Part shown: piece after piece, positions 11,327 to 23,500 of the stretch | How the letters are laid out: each line of letters starts with the position of its first letter | Numbering within the stretch: position 1 is the stretch's first letter | NCBI GenBank assembly: GCA_963969345.1 | Contig: OZ017769.1 | Coordinates: forward strand, 1,612,001-1,676,000 | DNA: 64,000 nt | Source of the DNA: Turbatrix aceti | Taxonomy: Eukaryota > Nematoda > Chromadorea > Rhabditida > Panagrolaimidae | Direction: 5' to 3' | Program-made: the position numbers and the translations under genes | The notes under the pieces: generated by a model | What the model was told of the DNA's origin: nothing | Database searches by the model: none | Seen by the model: the letters and a program-made list of their open reading frames with translations, nothing else

Positions 11327-13707
11327 TTAACTCAAAAAATTTGGTGAAAAGTATGCAGGTGAATCAAATTGTGTAGAATAAATTAAAGGGGACAGAAATC
11401 TAGGAGACATGTAAACTGACGATGCTAAAATCGGGGTAAAAATGAGGGGCGACAGTGCCGCAGGTGAAAGTATCTGTGGAGACGTAACACTCGGATTTAA
11501 TATATACGGTGACATGAGTGTTGGCGAGAGGACGGAGGGCGCAAAAAGTTCTGGCGACATGACTGAAGGTGACATAACAGTCGGCGATAGAATCGAGGGA
11601 TTGAAGATTCCGGGACACAAAATAAGGGGTTGCAATACAAAAGGCGACAAAACGGCGGGAACAAACAGCATAGGATTTAGAACCGCAGGTGTCAGGACGC
11701 GGGGGCTGAGGATCAGGGGGCGGAACACCCAAGGACCTGAAATATTACATACTGTCAATTTTCATACACTCGGATAAAACAAAGCTTACTTAGCAAATTG
11801 ATGCCAACGACTGAAGGCGAAAGTATCAAGGCCGAAAACACAACTGGGGACAGGACATTTGAGATTGAAGATGCAACGGGGTCCAAAACCAGAGACGACA
11901 ATAGCGTCGGCGTCAAAACCAGAGTTTCTCGCTTTTTTCGGACCTTCCTACTCTTGGTAGCGAAGGCATGCACTTCGGCTTCCAGAGTGTCGTCTACGCT
12001 TCCTTTTTTGGCATCCAACAGTTTTAGAAATGTTTCCAATCGTTCGGGATCCCCGTATGGTGATCCCGGACCGTAAACCAGCTTCACCTGATCCGGAGTG
12101 AGCGTCGCGTATCCAACTTCGTTGAGCTGCCTGAGCTGGGTCGCGGTAGTGCTTCTGGTGAGGTCTTCAAAGAGATCGATGCGCCTCAACTCATCTTTGC
12201 CACCCACTTGGCCTGCTTTCTCCTTGGTAAAGTACAGTGGCTCGCCTTTGTCGTTCACCATTTCTCTTTTGTACCTTTCGACTGCCTTTTTATGAAACAC
12301 ACCAAGTTCCAAAGCCTTCTCTGCCATTTCTAAGCGTTCGTCGACGTCTGCGGCTTCCATGACAAAGTTGAGAATCTCTTTTTTGTCCGTCTCTCCGAAA
12401 TCTGGGATCAGAGACTTGATTGGCAGGATTTCATTCTGCGAAGCTTCGACGTTGTTCAATGACAATATCGAGGGCGAAAAAAAATCGACGACATCTTTTT
12501 GTTCTTTGGCTTTCTGATCTTCGAATTCTAAACTCAAAAATCGAGGAGAACCGACTCGAAGTACTTTTCTGTCAAAGTTCCTCGTGTTTTGTCCCATCAG
12601 ACCCATTCCGAGTTTGACACCTTGCTGAAACAAATCGGACAATTTTTGAGCAGGCGTCTTGGCATGTTTTGTTTTTTGCTGTGAAAAAACATCGTTTTCA
12701 AAAGACGGATTGTTGAACATCGTTTCCAAGTCCATGGATGCCACCGGCTGAGTGGCCTTGTTTCTGACGTGCAGTCTACGCAAGGCCGCCATACGGTCCT
12801 GTAACCTGGATTTAAAAATATTGTTTGACTGAACAAAAAAGAGAACGTAAAAAGAGGCTTACAATGGCAAGGATGTTTTATTTTTTCGTTGCAGGATGGA
12901 CTCGGTTAACAACTTTGCAACTATTCCAACAGGTGACATTTTTGATTTGGACGCCAGGGAATACGAACTCTTAGACACCCTTTTGTAGGACTGAAAAATG
13001 GAACGCTTTTTCCTGAGATTGGACGCTGGTTTGGGAGGTTCTTTGAAGTTTGGCATCTCAGTCATCGATTTGGGTCTGTACTTGTCAAATCTGCGCTTTG
13101 CGTGGCGCAGGGCGAGCGCGTTCTTTCTCCTTGCTTTCCTGGCATACTGTATGCGTAGCGAGAGCACGTCAGACACGCACTCCGCGTGTTCGTACATCGT
13201 CGTCGCCTGCTTGACACACTTTTCGTGCCTTTTTGCAACCGTTTTGGGGAGTTGTAGGAGACTGAAATGCAATAGAGCTTATCAATCTTTGATGTACTCT
13301 ACTTGGCATGGAGTGCCGGGAAAAAAAATTTGATTCACATATCGGTTTTTAACAAAAATGACCATTTAAAGTAAAAAATGTTAACTACAGTTTTTATGTA
13401 ATTATTATTTTCGAAGCAAAATTTCAAAAATTAAGAAAAAAACGTTTTAAAAAGAAACTTTCTCCAATGTCAAAAATTTTGACATCCAAAAAACTCACTG
13501 TTTATTGGCAAGCGCGGTCATGAGTCCACATATAGCCTGCTCGCGCCATCGATTGTGAAGCTCCATCGACGCGTTCTGGTTGAGATCAATTCGGGTAACA
13601 TTAAGGCTGTCATCGGCGACAATACGCACAGGCTGCTGTTCATTGGGAATCCCTCCACCCGTAACCACCCTCCAAATAAATACAATTTGTACTATGATCA
13701 AAATCAT
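11327..13707 (-). CDS. MLT-10-like moulting protein, paralogue B
   Basis: Four exons: 13707-13499, 13261-12863, 12805-11790 and 11736-11327, about 677 residues. Exons 1, 2 and 4 have the same lengths as in paralogue A (209, 399 and 410 nt) and exon 1 is nearly identical, so A and B are recent tandem duplicates. The order is: signal-like start (MILIIVQIVFIWRVV), a Cys-containing N-terminal region, the conserved MGLMGQNT / LSPSILSLNN / MVNDKGEPLYFTKEKA region, a basic RKVRKKRE site, then the LSP-repeat domain with units such as VLSPFVLQPLILCP. A second basic site, LRKKRS, lies in exon 2. Function in moulting or cuticle turnover is inferred from the MLT-10 family. The DNA between A and B is filled by repeats. 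Confidence 0.85.
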
Positions 13708-13899
13708 TGTTAGCTACAATCAACGACGACTAGTCGTCTGCTAAGAAGTTATCTACGAATGCGACATGTTTGAATTCGACATGCTCTCATCGGGATACAC
13801 GTAAACCTTCGTGATGGCATACTGTAGACTAGAAAGATATCCATTGTTGTTAGAAGGAGGCGAAACGACGTTGCATACATCCGACAAACAAACCAGTTG
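13708..13899 (-). promoter_or_regulatory. Upstream block conserved with the A paralogue
   Basis: These 192 bp match 7534-7724 at several short blocks, ending in aaccagttg. They mark the upstream limit of the A/B duplication and may hold shared promoter elements. Confidence 0.55.
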
Positions 13900-16117
13900 T
13901 TATATTTATTTTATTGGTTGTGAATTACACCGACACGCTCCACCTTTGTATTTCAAAGAATGCCATAAGCTGTGCCATATTAAATATGAAAATCTGGCCA
14001 GTTTCTAAAATCTAAAATATCTCTTCCTATCATTATATCGAAATTCTGTTTTCCAAAACCTTTTTACCCATTTTTGTAATAAATATTTGTAAATTTTTTT
14101 CAAATTTGATCAAAATTGTTTTGGTGTAATTCATTTTTTCATTTCATTTCATTTGTAAAAAGCAAAGGTTGAACAAAGAACATACAATATTTTATACATT
14201 TTGTACATTCAATAAAATTCATAATTTTTTTTTCTAAATTTTTTTGTATTATTTCAGTCAAAAAAGACCATAAACATACGGTTAAAACATAAACGGATTT
14301 TAAATTTTTTAGGTAACTTTATTCGACCCAAACCCTGATAGAAATTTAAATAATACCAAATTGATAAACATGTGTTTTTCACGAAATAAATAAATAAATA
14401 ATTTATTTACTTCCACGACAATAAATATCATCATTTTTATAGTATACACAGGTTCATTTTCAACATAACTCTCAACCGGTGTAAACTTTTGCGATTGCTA
14501 CGAACTCCAGACAATTCATCTTGTGCGTACACATACGTACACTGTCGGATACATGTATCATTGTCTATGATAAAAGTTAGAGAATGGAATAATGAATGAT
14601 ATTTTGGGCGCCGATGTTTGTTCATTGTGGTGCAAAAAGGGGATTCCCCTGAAAACGCACGCACCTCGAACTCTAGACAATTCATCTTGTCGTGATATGT
14701 GCATTGTACATTAACAAATCTATCTATCATTTTCTCTGATGATATCGAGGAAGAAAGGAAATAATATTTACTTTAACTGTTTGCAAATAAATATTTATTT
14801 CTATTCTTCGGGGGCGCCCTGTCAAAACACAAAATTCGTATGTAATCAGTCATTTAATGATTAAAATATTTATATAGCACTTTTTGTTTTTCGAAATTAA
14901 AAATTCCCCAAAGGAATGTGAGATGCCCGTATACAGTGGTTTTCGGCTGTTTCATTCTCCGTTTCATGATGGCGATAATGCACAGTATACATTTTGCTCT
15001 CCCTGTTAAGTCTGCAAATAAAGGAAAAAATATGATCTATCATTTTTATTTCTGCCTTTAAAAGTTTACATATTAATTGGGGTCACGCATGAACAGGGAT
15101 GAAGTGTATTTAGTATGCCCGAATGGTGATCTGAGATGACGAAAATTTTCTACACTTGTTTTTCTTTAACAAAAAAATATACACACTAACATAAGGAACA
15201 AAAAAAATATATTGGGATCACCCTCTTCGTGCAATCCCGATATAAATCTTCACTATCTCTCTAACCTTTGCGATGAGAAACTAAGCACGAAGTACTTGAT
15301 CCTACAATATCTGACATCAGTTCTGTGTCTTTCCACGAATTTAATACGTGATAATTTAGATATCTTTGATTAATCAACTGATCAAAATACAAGATATCTA
15401 TCAAAAAATCAGAAGATAGACTGTGTTTAAAAATCATGTGTGACAGTAAACGTAAACTATCAACACTCCATCATTACGCCCAATCTTCATGTAACAAGTC
15501 AGTTTTTACGTTGTACATACATTGTCGCTTCCGTGCAACATTTCCTAACCGGAAATGAAGGATGATATTTATTTCGGGCGCTGATTTTTGTTCATGTGCT
15601 TTATGTCAACTTTAAAAGTACCGATATTGTTTTTTTGCGTCTAATGCGTGCATCGTTGATAATGAATGACTGAAGAGTTTAGAAAGGGCGTAGTGCATGC
15701 AAACGGTGATCTCCACCCCATTCAACGGCGCTACATGATGATGATGATGATTATCTATCGAGCGAATCAAGTTCCTGTTCGCCAAGTCTGAAAATGACAG
15801 ACAGAATATATAGGATATATTATTTTTAGACACAACTTTAAAAGTTTATTAGGGGGAGGATTTACAAGATTGGGGTCATACATGCACGTGAAATAAAAGT
15901 ACGAAACGACATGGGTACTACAGTACGCAGGTGCACTGTTCTTCAATACATAACAAACACAATGTGAGAAAAAACCAACCTTTGAATTTTCAAAACGCGA
16001 CGAACGAAAGAGAATATGTCTATGTTCACACTTTTTCCGTTTTCGTGAACGAACGCGAGTCAACTGAAGGTGGAATGAGACACCAAATAATAAACAAAAA
16101 CAAGATTTTTTTGAACG
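13900..16117. other. Intergenic with divergent non-coding repeats
   Basis: No gene supported. Two pairs of related fragments are visible: agacaattcatcttgt occurs at about 14511 and 14675, and a tttaaaagttta...ttggggtca stretch occurs near 15056 and 15837. Sequences around 14590 and 15570 share a gggcgc(c/t)gatttttgttcat-like core. These look like old dispersed repeat copies. Confidence 0.45.
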
Positions 16118-16575
16118 TAACAAAAACTCACTGAAATCTTCGGCATTGAAAATAGTGTCCCAGTCGATGCCACACGAATCGAGATCATAAAAGTCGTCGA
16201 CGAGCGCCTTGATGAGGGGGTCGTTGGACGTGTGAGGGTTGAAGGCCGGCATTCTGTCTCCTCCAAAATCGATGGGGTCATACAGACCTTCGGTATCCTC
16301 GTCAAACTGGACGACAAATTTTCCCTCGGCAGGAGGGGGAACAACAGGTGCTTTGGAGCTGCTGGGAGCCGTCGGTGCTCGTCGTGGACGTCAAAGTTGA
16401 GTCCCTGCTCTCGAATGAGGGCAATGGCATCTCCCTTGCGGCCGGGCTCCTTCATCTTGAATTCCGTCCACGAAGTGGTCCGCAGTATCTCGAGAATCCT
16501 GTTGAAGCCACACGCTGATCGCGTTCTTCATCTGCAACTTCGATGTTATCCTCGCGCGAAAAACTTTTGGCAAAA
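16118..16575 (-). pseudogene. Inverted, frameshifted copy of exon 2 of the 16686-18462 gene
   Basis: The minus strand is closely similar to parent exon 2 (about 17395-17855), running past the exon end into the first bases of the intron (gtgagtttttgtt). The copy has about 2 extra bases near REDNIEVADEER..., and lacks 13 bases after the GLNFDVHD codons, so the frame breaks twice. The last part is again readable (MPAFNPHTSNDPLIKALVDD). There is no start codon context or upstream exon. Its intact parent begins 111 bp away in the opposite orientation, which makes this a recent local inverted duplication. Confidence 0.85.
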
Positions 16576-16685
16576 CGCGACGAACGACTTACTGGGAAAA
16601 AAGTTGCGATAAACTTTTTTTGCTCTTTCGTTTTCACTGAAATCTCGTCGTTGTATCCTGCCCGGCATTTGCCAACTTGCCGATC

Positions 16686-18462
16686 ATGCTGCCAATCAGA
16701 TCGTCGATCAATAAGCTCATTGTCATCGGTGATGCATCCTTCATCTATACGAACGTTGAAGTAGACGATGGCGGATTTCTGGTTGAGACAAAGTATCACA
16801 CGGCCGTCGTCCATCTCATTCCCTTTCCAACTCTGGATGCGTTCATTGCGTGGCGGAAGAAAACGGACAATCGCAAGGATCTTCTCCACGCTTTTTGCCT
16901 CCATCATTCGTCCTCCGATGACCGGGATATCGATCTGAACCTTCTCGGCTCGGCGCTTGGATTGTCGCACTTTGATTCTATCGTAAGTTTTTTTTCGGAG
17001 AGAAGGGTTTTATAAAATATTATTTTTTTGTTATTCTGCAAAAATACATATCGTAAGAAAAGTAACAAAATTTTTATGATGTTCATATGTTACTTTTCTT
17101 GGAATACAATTTTTGGGTGAAAAATGTTACTTCTGTGATCTGTTTTGAAATTTCTCGAAGGGAAAAATTTTTACGATGTTTTTTTGAATTGTAATTTTTT
17201 TAGCACCTTTTTTGTTACCTTTTTTTTCATGAATGGAAAATGTTTACGGTGTATGGAACCGTTTTTTTGCTTTATATGTTACCCCTCATTTTTTCAGATT
17301 ATCGCCTGCTACAAAAACAAACTCGGTGAAGCCCGGTTCTCTGCCCTCACCCAGTGGGCGGTAAACTACGGCGGAGCAGAAATCGTCGATCTCCGACCCT
17401 CGCGCGAAGATATCGAAGTCGCAGAGGAAGAACGCTCTGCGTGTGGCTTCAACAGGATTCTCGAGATACTGGGGACCACTTCGTGGACGGAATTCAAGAT
17501 GAAGGAGCCCGGCCGCAAGGGAGATGCAATTGCCCTCATCCGGGAGCAGGGACTCAACTTTGACGTCCACGACGCTGCGGCCAAGCGAGCACCGGCGGCT
17601 CCCAGCAGCTCCAAAGCACCTGCTGTTCCCCCTACTGGTGCTGAGGGAAAATTTGTCGTTCAGTTTGACGAGGATACCGAAGGCCTGTATGACCCCATCG
17701 ATTTTGGAGGAGACAAAATGCCGGCCTTCAACCCTCACATGTCCAACGACCCCCTCATCAAGGCACTCGTCGACGACTTTTCTGATCTCGATTCCTGTGG
17801 CATCGACTGGGACAACATTTTCAATGCCGAAGATCTCAGTGAGTTTTTGTTTATTCAACTGAGTTTTCAAATAAATATTTTAAAAAATTTCAGAATCCAT
17901 AGAAAATTTCATGACAACAGAAACCATTTTTGACCTCCACGAACGCTGCCATGGACTGAAAATGAAGTGCCCGGACAAGGAAAGATGCGAAGTCGAAATC
18001 GCCGACAAACGTGCCCGGACAAAGGCCAAAAAAGCCAAGGCGCGACAGAAGAAAGACGCCGACGCCGAGGGCAGCAAGACGGTCGCCAGGGGCGATAGCG
18101 GTGACCTCTCCGACGACGTAGAAGTCGAAATCGACAGCAGCAGTGTCGCTCCCAAAGACGCCGTCGTCGGCGGCCCTCCACCGTCGGCATTTGATCCCAT
18201 CGTCTGCGAATCTCTCTATGATAATATCTGCCGAGAGGTCAAGCTGCACATGGGAGACAGGAACGACGAGGAAGCCCAGGAAATCTTCCAGGAGCTTGGA
18301 AAGGTGACTTTTTTGGGTTGGAATTTTGTTGTTTAAAAAAATCATTTTTAGCTTAAAGAAGTAATCGAAATGCTGCCGGCAGACAGCGAGCAGGAGATGG
18401 CGGATCAGGTGACGTCGAAGGTGCTCAAGGACATTTTGCGCATCCGAAAGCACGAAAAATAA
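16686..18462 (+). CDS. Uncharacterised four-exon nematode gene
   Basis: Exons 16686-16982, 17298-17838, 17894-18303 and 18352-18462 join in frame to about 452 residues. The start is the first ATG after an in-frame stop at 16638. I do not recognise the family. The N-terminal ~200 residues look globular (KLIVIGDASFIYTNVEVDDG, ALTQWAVNYGG). Residues ~215-240 are Ala/Pro/Ser-rich. An acidic stretch follows (FDEDTEGLYDPIDFGGDKM, DLDSCGIDWDNIFNAED), then a Lys/Arg/Ala-rich segment (RARTKAKKAKARQKK), another acidic tract, and a C-terminal helix-rich tail ending RIRKHEK. The basic and acidic tracts without a signal peptide or membrane segment suggest a nuclear or cytoplasmic protein, which is inference. 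An AATAAA lies at 18556. An inverted partial copy sits just upstream. Confidence 0.8.
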
Positions 18463-20557
18463 TTAATTTTGATTAATTTATTATGTGTACCGTTTTCTTG
18501 CTTCGTTCAGAATTGAATATCAAAGAACAGTTTTAAATTTATTATTTGATTGATTAATAAATATTTTCTTAGAAAAAAGTTATTTTTTGCTGCATTGAGA
18601 AAAAAATGTGCCGACAAAAGAACAAAAAGCGTGCAAGTTGTACTCAAGGCATGAAAAAAAAGCACACGCGTGTCCATGCCAGTCTCAAGTTGAACGAAGA
18701 AAGAAGAAGAGAACGAACAACTCCCAGCAGAAAAGAAGAAAAGCGTGAACAATCGAGTTAGATGAAAAAAAGTAGCCTGGCAAACTAAAACATCAAAGAA
18801 GTTGCGTTGTACTCTTGTTGCTCGATATTTATTTTACGCGCGGCTGCGGATGTTATTTATGTATTTTTGATTAGCGTTAAACTTTGTACTTATTTTTTTT
18901 TGTCGGAAGAAATTATTTTTCTGACGTGAAGTAATTTTTTTCGTTTGTGTCTGATTTCTCTTTTTTTGCCAGTTTCGCGTGAAAATGACTTTATGTGTAA
19001 ATAACGTTTTTTTATATCGATAAAGTGTTACGTTTGATGACGCTTTTTTTGTGAATAACATTTTTTGGCTGATAAAACGTTATTTCAGGTGCTTTGAATA
19101 AGATTTTTTGTTACTTTTGAGGCGCTGTTTTTTTCTGGATAACAAAAAAAGTGCTCAAAAGTGTTACTTTTTGTGCGCTGCATAACATTTCTAAATGCTA
19201 AATTTTTTTTAGTAAAAAACCATTGTTCCGGTGATTTTGGCGCACCCTACTTTTCGAATATTTTTTGTGTCCAAAAAATTTGTATTTGTAGTAGAAAGTT
19301 ACGTTTTTTTTCTTTTTTCAAAAAATAATCAATGCAATGTACGCAAAAGCAAAGACGTGAAGGAAATAAAAATACCTCACGCACGTGATATTGCCGACGA
19401 ACGATCACAGAGATCAAAAATTGCACCGCCAACCCACCTTCAACACACGATGCAGGACGTTTGTGCTGATCGATTCATGTCATTCGAAGGGACTCAACTC
19501 GCATCAACCGATGATGATCGAATGAATGCATTGACCAAGCGGTAAACAGCAAACTTCAATTTGGGATCGGCTAGACTCGAATTATTGTAGCGCACTACTG
19601 CACGCGCATTGCACAAAAATAATTACCACCCTACCCCCAGGTAATCACGATAAAAACGGTCTCGCTAATTGTGCTCTTCTTTTGAACGTCATGTCTTTTT
19701 TGCCTTCATTTGCTGAATTTTCTTTATTTTTATTTTCGTTACCGGTCGGCTGCCGGCGCTTTCACGAGCCCTTCATTTTCTTCACACGCAACTCCCTACC
19801 ACCTATCGATCGATCGACTGATTACCACTTCGGTAAGGCGCGAGATCTCATTGTCAGCGTTTGGTAAATACTAGAAATGTACATGAAAACACCTCTTTTC
19901 TGCGATTTTTTTGGAATACAATTTTCAGTCCAATAAAATGTTTTAACATTAAAATTTAAAATTTAAAATTTCAAAATTAAATTTTGGGTCACGATTTTGT
20001 CGGTGAAAGATTACATTTTGAAGGCGTTATTTTTTTTGGAGTAACAAAAAAAACCAAAAAGTTGTTACGTCTGTATTTGCTGTTTTATGTGAAATTTTTA
20101 TGTCGTTTCTCAAAGTAGGAATTTTGCGTTCCTTTTTTTAGTTTCTGTAAACCTACTTTTTTCCCTACTTTTTGGATTTTTTGTTTTTTAAGCTCGAGTC
20201 GCATTGTTTTGATCGTATTTTCTCACTTTCCATATTATTTCGGCCCAGTGACAATTTTTTTGTGTACCAATATTTTGGTGATAAGATGCTGTTTGATGTT
20301 CATTGCGTTACCTTTTGACCCTGTGTTTTTGACACTGTTTACCTTCCGAGAATTTTTTTTATGATCATGAACGTACGCGTATTCATTATTTTTTTGTTAA
20401 TCAATTAAAAATTTTTATTTTCATAACTTATAATATTTACAATTTGATCGTAACATTTTTTTACAACTCGCGAATTTTTTTATTTCTATTTTATTACCAC
20501 AATTTTTTTCAGATCCTCGAGATAATAAAAAAACCTAAAAAATCCAGTCCAACCAAG
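18463..20557. other. Intergenic with GTTAC/poly-T texture
   Basis: No gene supported. From about 18880 to 19210 and again 19900-20350 the DNA alternates long T runs with GTTAC, GTAAC or TAACATTTTT. The same texture is found at 16990-17290 and 32800-33150. Confidence 0.5.
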
Positions 20558-23500
20558 ATGTGGAACTGGTTTTTTTGGTACTACGCTAAATTCGTATTTT
20601 GTACAGTCATCTTTGTCACCCTACTTTCGCTGACAAATTTATCTACCGGACTTAGGGAGTATGCCATTGCCAGGCTTCTCGAATTGTTCCAGGTTTGGCA
20701 AAATAAACTTTTACTAAAAAAAATCGGGTCTACTATACTTCAGCCCCCCACTGACTTTTGACCCCCCATGCTCGGACTTTGGCCCCCCATTTCACCTTAA
20801 ATCAATGACGACATGAGTTCGGAAATCCGTATGATAGAGCCCCCCATCTGTGGGGGGCTTTTTCATACGGAAATCGTGTTTAAGGAGAAAATGGGGGGTC
20901 GTTCCATACGGCCGTGGCGCTACTATACTTTGAGCCCCCATCACGTTGAAAAATAAGCCCACGGGATATTTTAGAATACAGCCCCCCATACAAATTATTT
21001 TCATTCAAATTTTCAAATATGGGGGGTTGTTGTAGCGCTATAACAGTCCCCCAGATTAAATGGGGGGCCATTGTAGCGCTACAACAGCCTCCCATAATTT
21101 TAGGTTTTGTTCCAAGACAAAATATTATACCGTAATAGTTTTTTCCACCCAGAATGCATTTTTAGACAAATATTCTCAAATACAACGTGGGGGGCCATTG
21201 TAGCGCTACAACAGGCCCCCACATCAAATGGGGGACTGTTGTAGCGCTACATTGGCCCCCCATAATTTCCATAAACACAAAAAACATACCCAGCAGCCAT
21301 TCGCAGCAGACGAATTTTTGTACAGTCTCATGGTTTTACCGCATCGACGACAGATAGGAAACAAAAACAACGACTGTCTAACGAATACAAATTTTTACAC
21401 AAAAATTCAGGGATAAAATTTTGCAAATTTGAGGGTTGTTATGCTATACAATAGCCCCCCAAAACCCATGTATAATCAAATGCTTGCGTGCAAAAAATGA
21501 AGTGGGGGGCTATTCCATACGGATAATCAAACTCCTATGGGGGGCTGTGCTCTAAAAAAACCCAAGGCGGCGTTGTTGCAATCGATGGGGGGCTGAAGTA
21601 TAGTAGACCCAAAAAATCTATTTTTCGTTTTTTCAGTGGGCAACAACCCAGACCAGGCCACTTATCGACGACGAAGACAACGCTGACGAGGAGGATCTTG
21701 GCAAGGGCGCTCTTTCTACAAATGGCAGCGAGAGTGACGTTTCGACGGCAGTTTCGTCTGGTAGGAAGAAACGAGAGAGAAAAGTGTCGCAAGACGATGA
21801 TCGCCGTGAGTTTTTTTTGAATATGAAATTTTTATTTGAAATTTTTTGTATGTAAATTTTTTTTTGTTTATAAAATTAGGTGAAAATTTTTTTTATAAAA
21901 AAATATATAAATATGTCTACGAAAAACAGTTTTACAAACACGTTTTTATAAAAAAACCCATTTTTATAAAAATTGGTTTTATTTTATTTTTTATCTTAAA
22001 AAAATTATTTTTTTTTATTTTTAAATTTTTCAAAATAAAAAAAATTAATTTGAAAAATTAAATTCAAATTTTTAAGAAAATTTTCTGTTTTTAGCCCTAA
22101 TCGACCACCAAGCGACGCAATCCATCGAAAAGAAGCTCAGCCTCTCCCGTCAGAGCTCTCTGACCCGTCAAAACTCCGCCGATACCCCAGCTCCCCCCAA
22201 ATCGACCGGTAACACCGTCAAAGTCATGGTCAGCGACATGCTTGAGTTCGTGACCGCTGGTGTTGAGAGCATCATCGAAGACGACGTCACGAGTCGCTTT
22301 TCGGCAGCCCAGCTGAGTTCGTGGAACTTGCTCACTCGCAACCGATCTTCGTACTGCGAATTGACGTGGAGGGCCGAGGCTTTCTACTGGACGGGTGTCT
22401 TCGTGCGATATTTTATCCTCTTTCCCATCCGTTTTTCGTGCTTCGTTTTTTCATGCTTCCTGATTACAATTCTCTGCGCGACAATTGGACATCTGCCCAG
22501 CGAGTACCGTCGTCCGCTCTACCGAAAATCCATGCTCATGGCTTTTCGCATCTTTGCTCGAAGTTTTTCGTCCATTATTCGCTACCACGATGTGTAAGTT
22601 TACTTTTCCAGCAAAATAGAACTTGAACAAAATGAAAAAATATATCCTCTCCGGCCGGGAATCGAACCCGGGTCTCGCACGTGACAGGCGCGGATACTTA
22701 CCACTATACTACCGAAGATGCCTTTAGGGCATGTGGTGGCCTGTGTGTATGCTTTGCTTGTTTGGGGGTCCCTGGTTCGATTCCTGGCTTCCAAAAACAT
22801 TTTTTTCGCTGGAAATACACATTTTGAAACATTTTAGTCACAACAAGCCAACAGGGGGAGGCATTTGCGTCGCGAATCACACTTCTCCCATCGACGTCAC
22901 TATGCTCTCCTGCGACAACGTTTTTGCCATGGTTGGCCAGCGTCAGGGCGGCATCCTCGGCGTCTTCCAGCGCTCACTCAGCCGCGCCGAGCACCACATT
23001 TGGTTCGAACGCAGCGTGGCCAAGGATCGAAAAGTCGTGCTTCAAGCGCTCCAGGACCACGTGAATGACCCCTCCAAGCTGCCTATCCTCATCTTCCCCG
23101 AAGGCACGTGCATCAACAACACGTCGGTCATGCAGTTCAAGAAAGGCTCCTTCGAAGTAGCATCCACCATTTATCCCATCGCTATCAAGTACGACAATCG
23201 TCTGGGCGACGCGTTCTGGAACAGCTCACAGGAAGGCTACCTGCTCTACCTCATCAACATGATGACTTCCTGGGCCATCATGTGCGACATCTGGTACCTG
23301 CCCCCTATGACCCGGCTGCCCGACGAGTCGGCTATCAACTTTGCCCGTCGCGTGAAGCGTGTCATCGCGCAGAAGGGCGGCCTCATCGATCTCGAGTGGG
23401 ACGGCAACCTAAAGCGTGCCGCGGTCTCGGAGCGACTCAAGCAGGAGCAGAAGGAGGCCTTCTTCCAGTACCTTTCGAGGACGACTTCGATCTCTACGCC

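Noticed and set aside
15767..16252. Minus-strand frame of 161 codons as a separate gene
   Set aside because: Its first ~50 codons are the 3' part of the inverted pseudo-exon and the rest is intron and intergenic readthrough.
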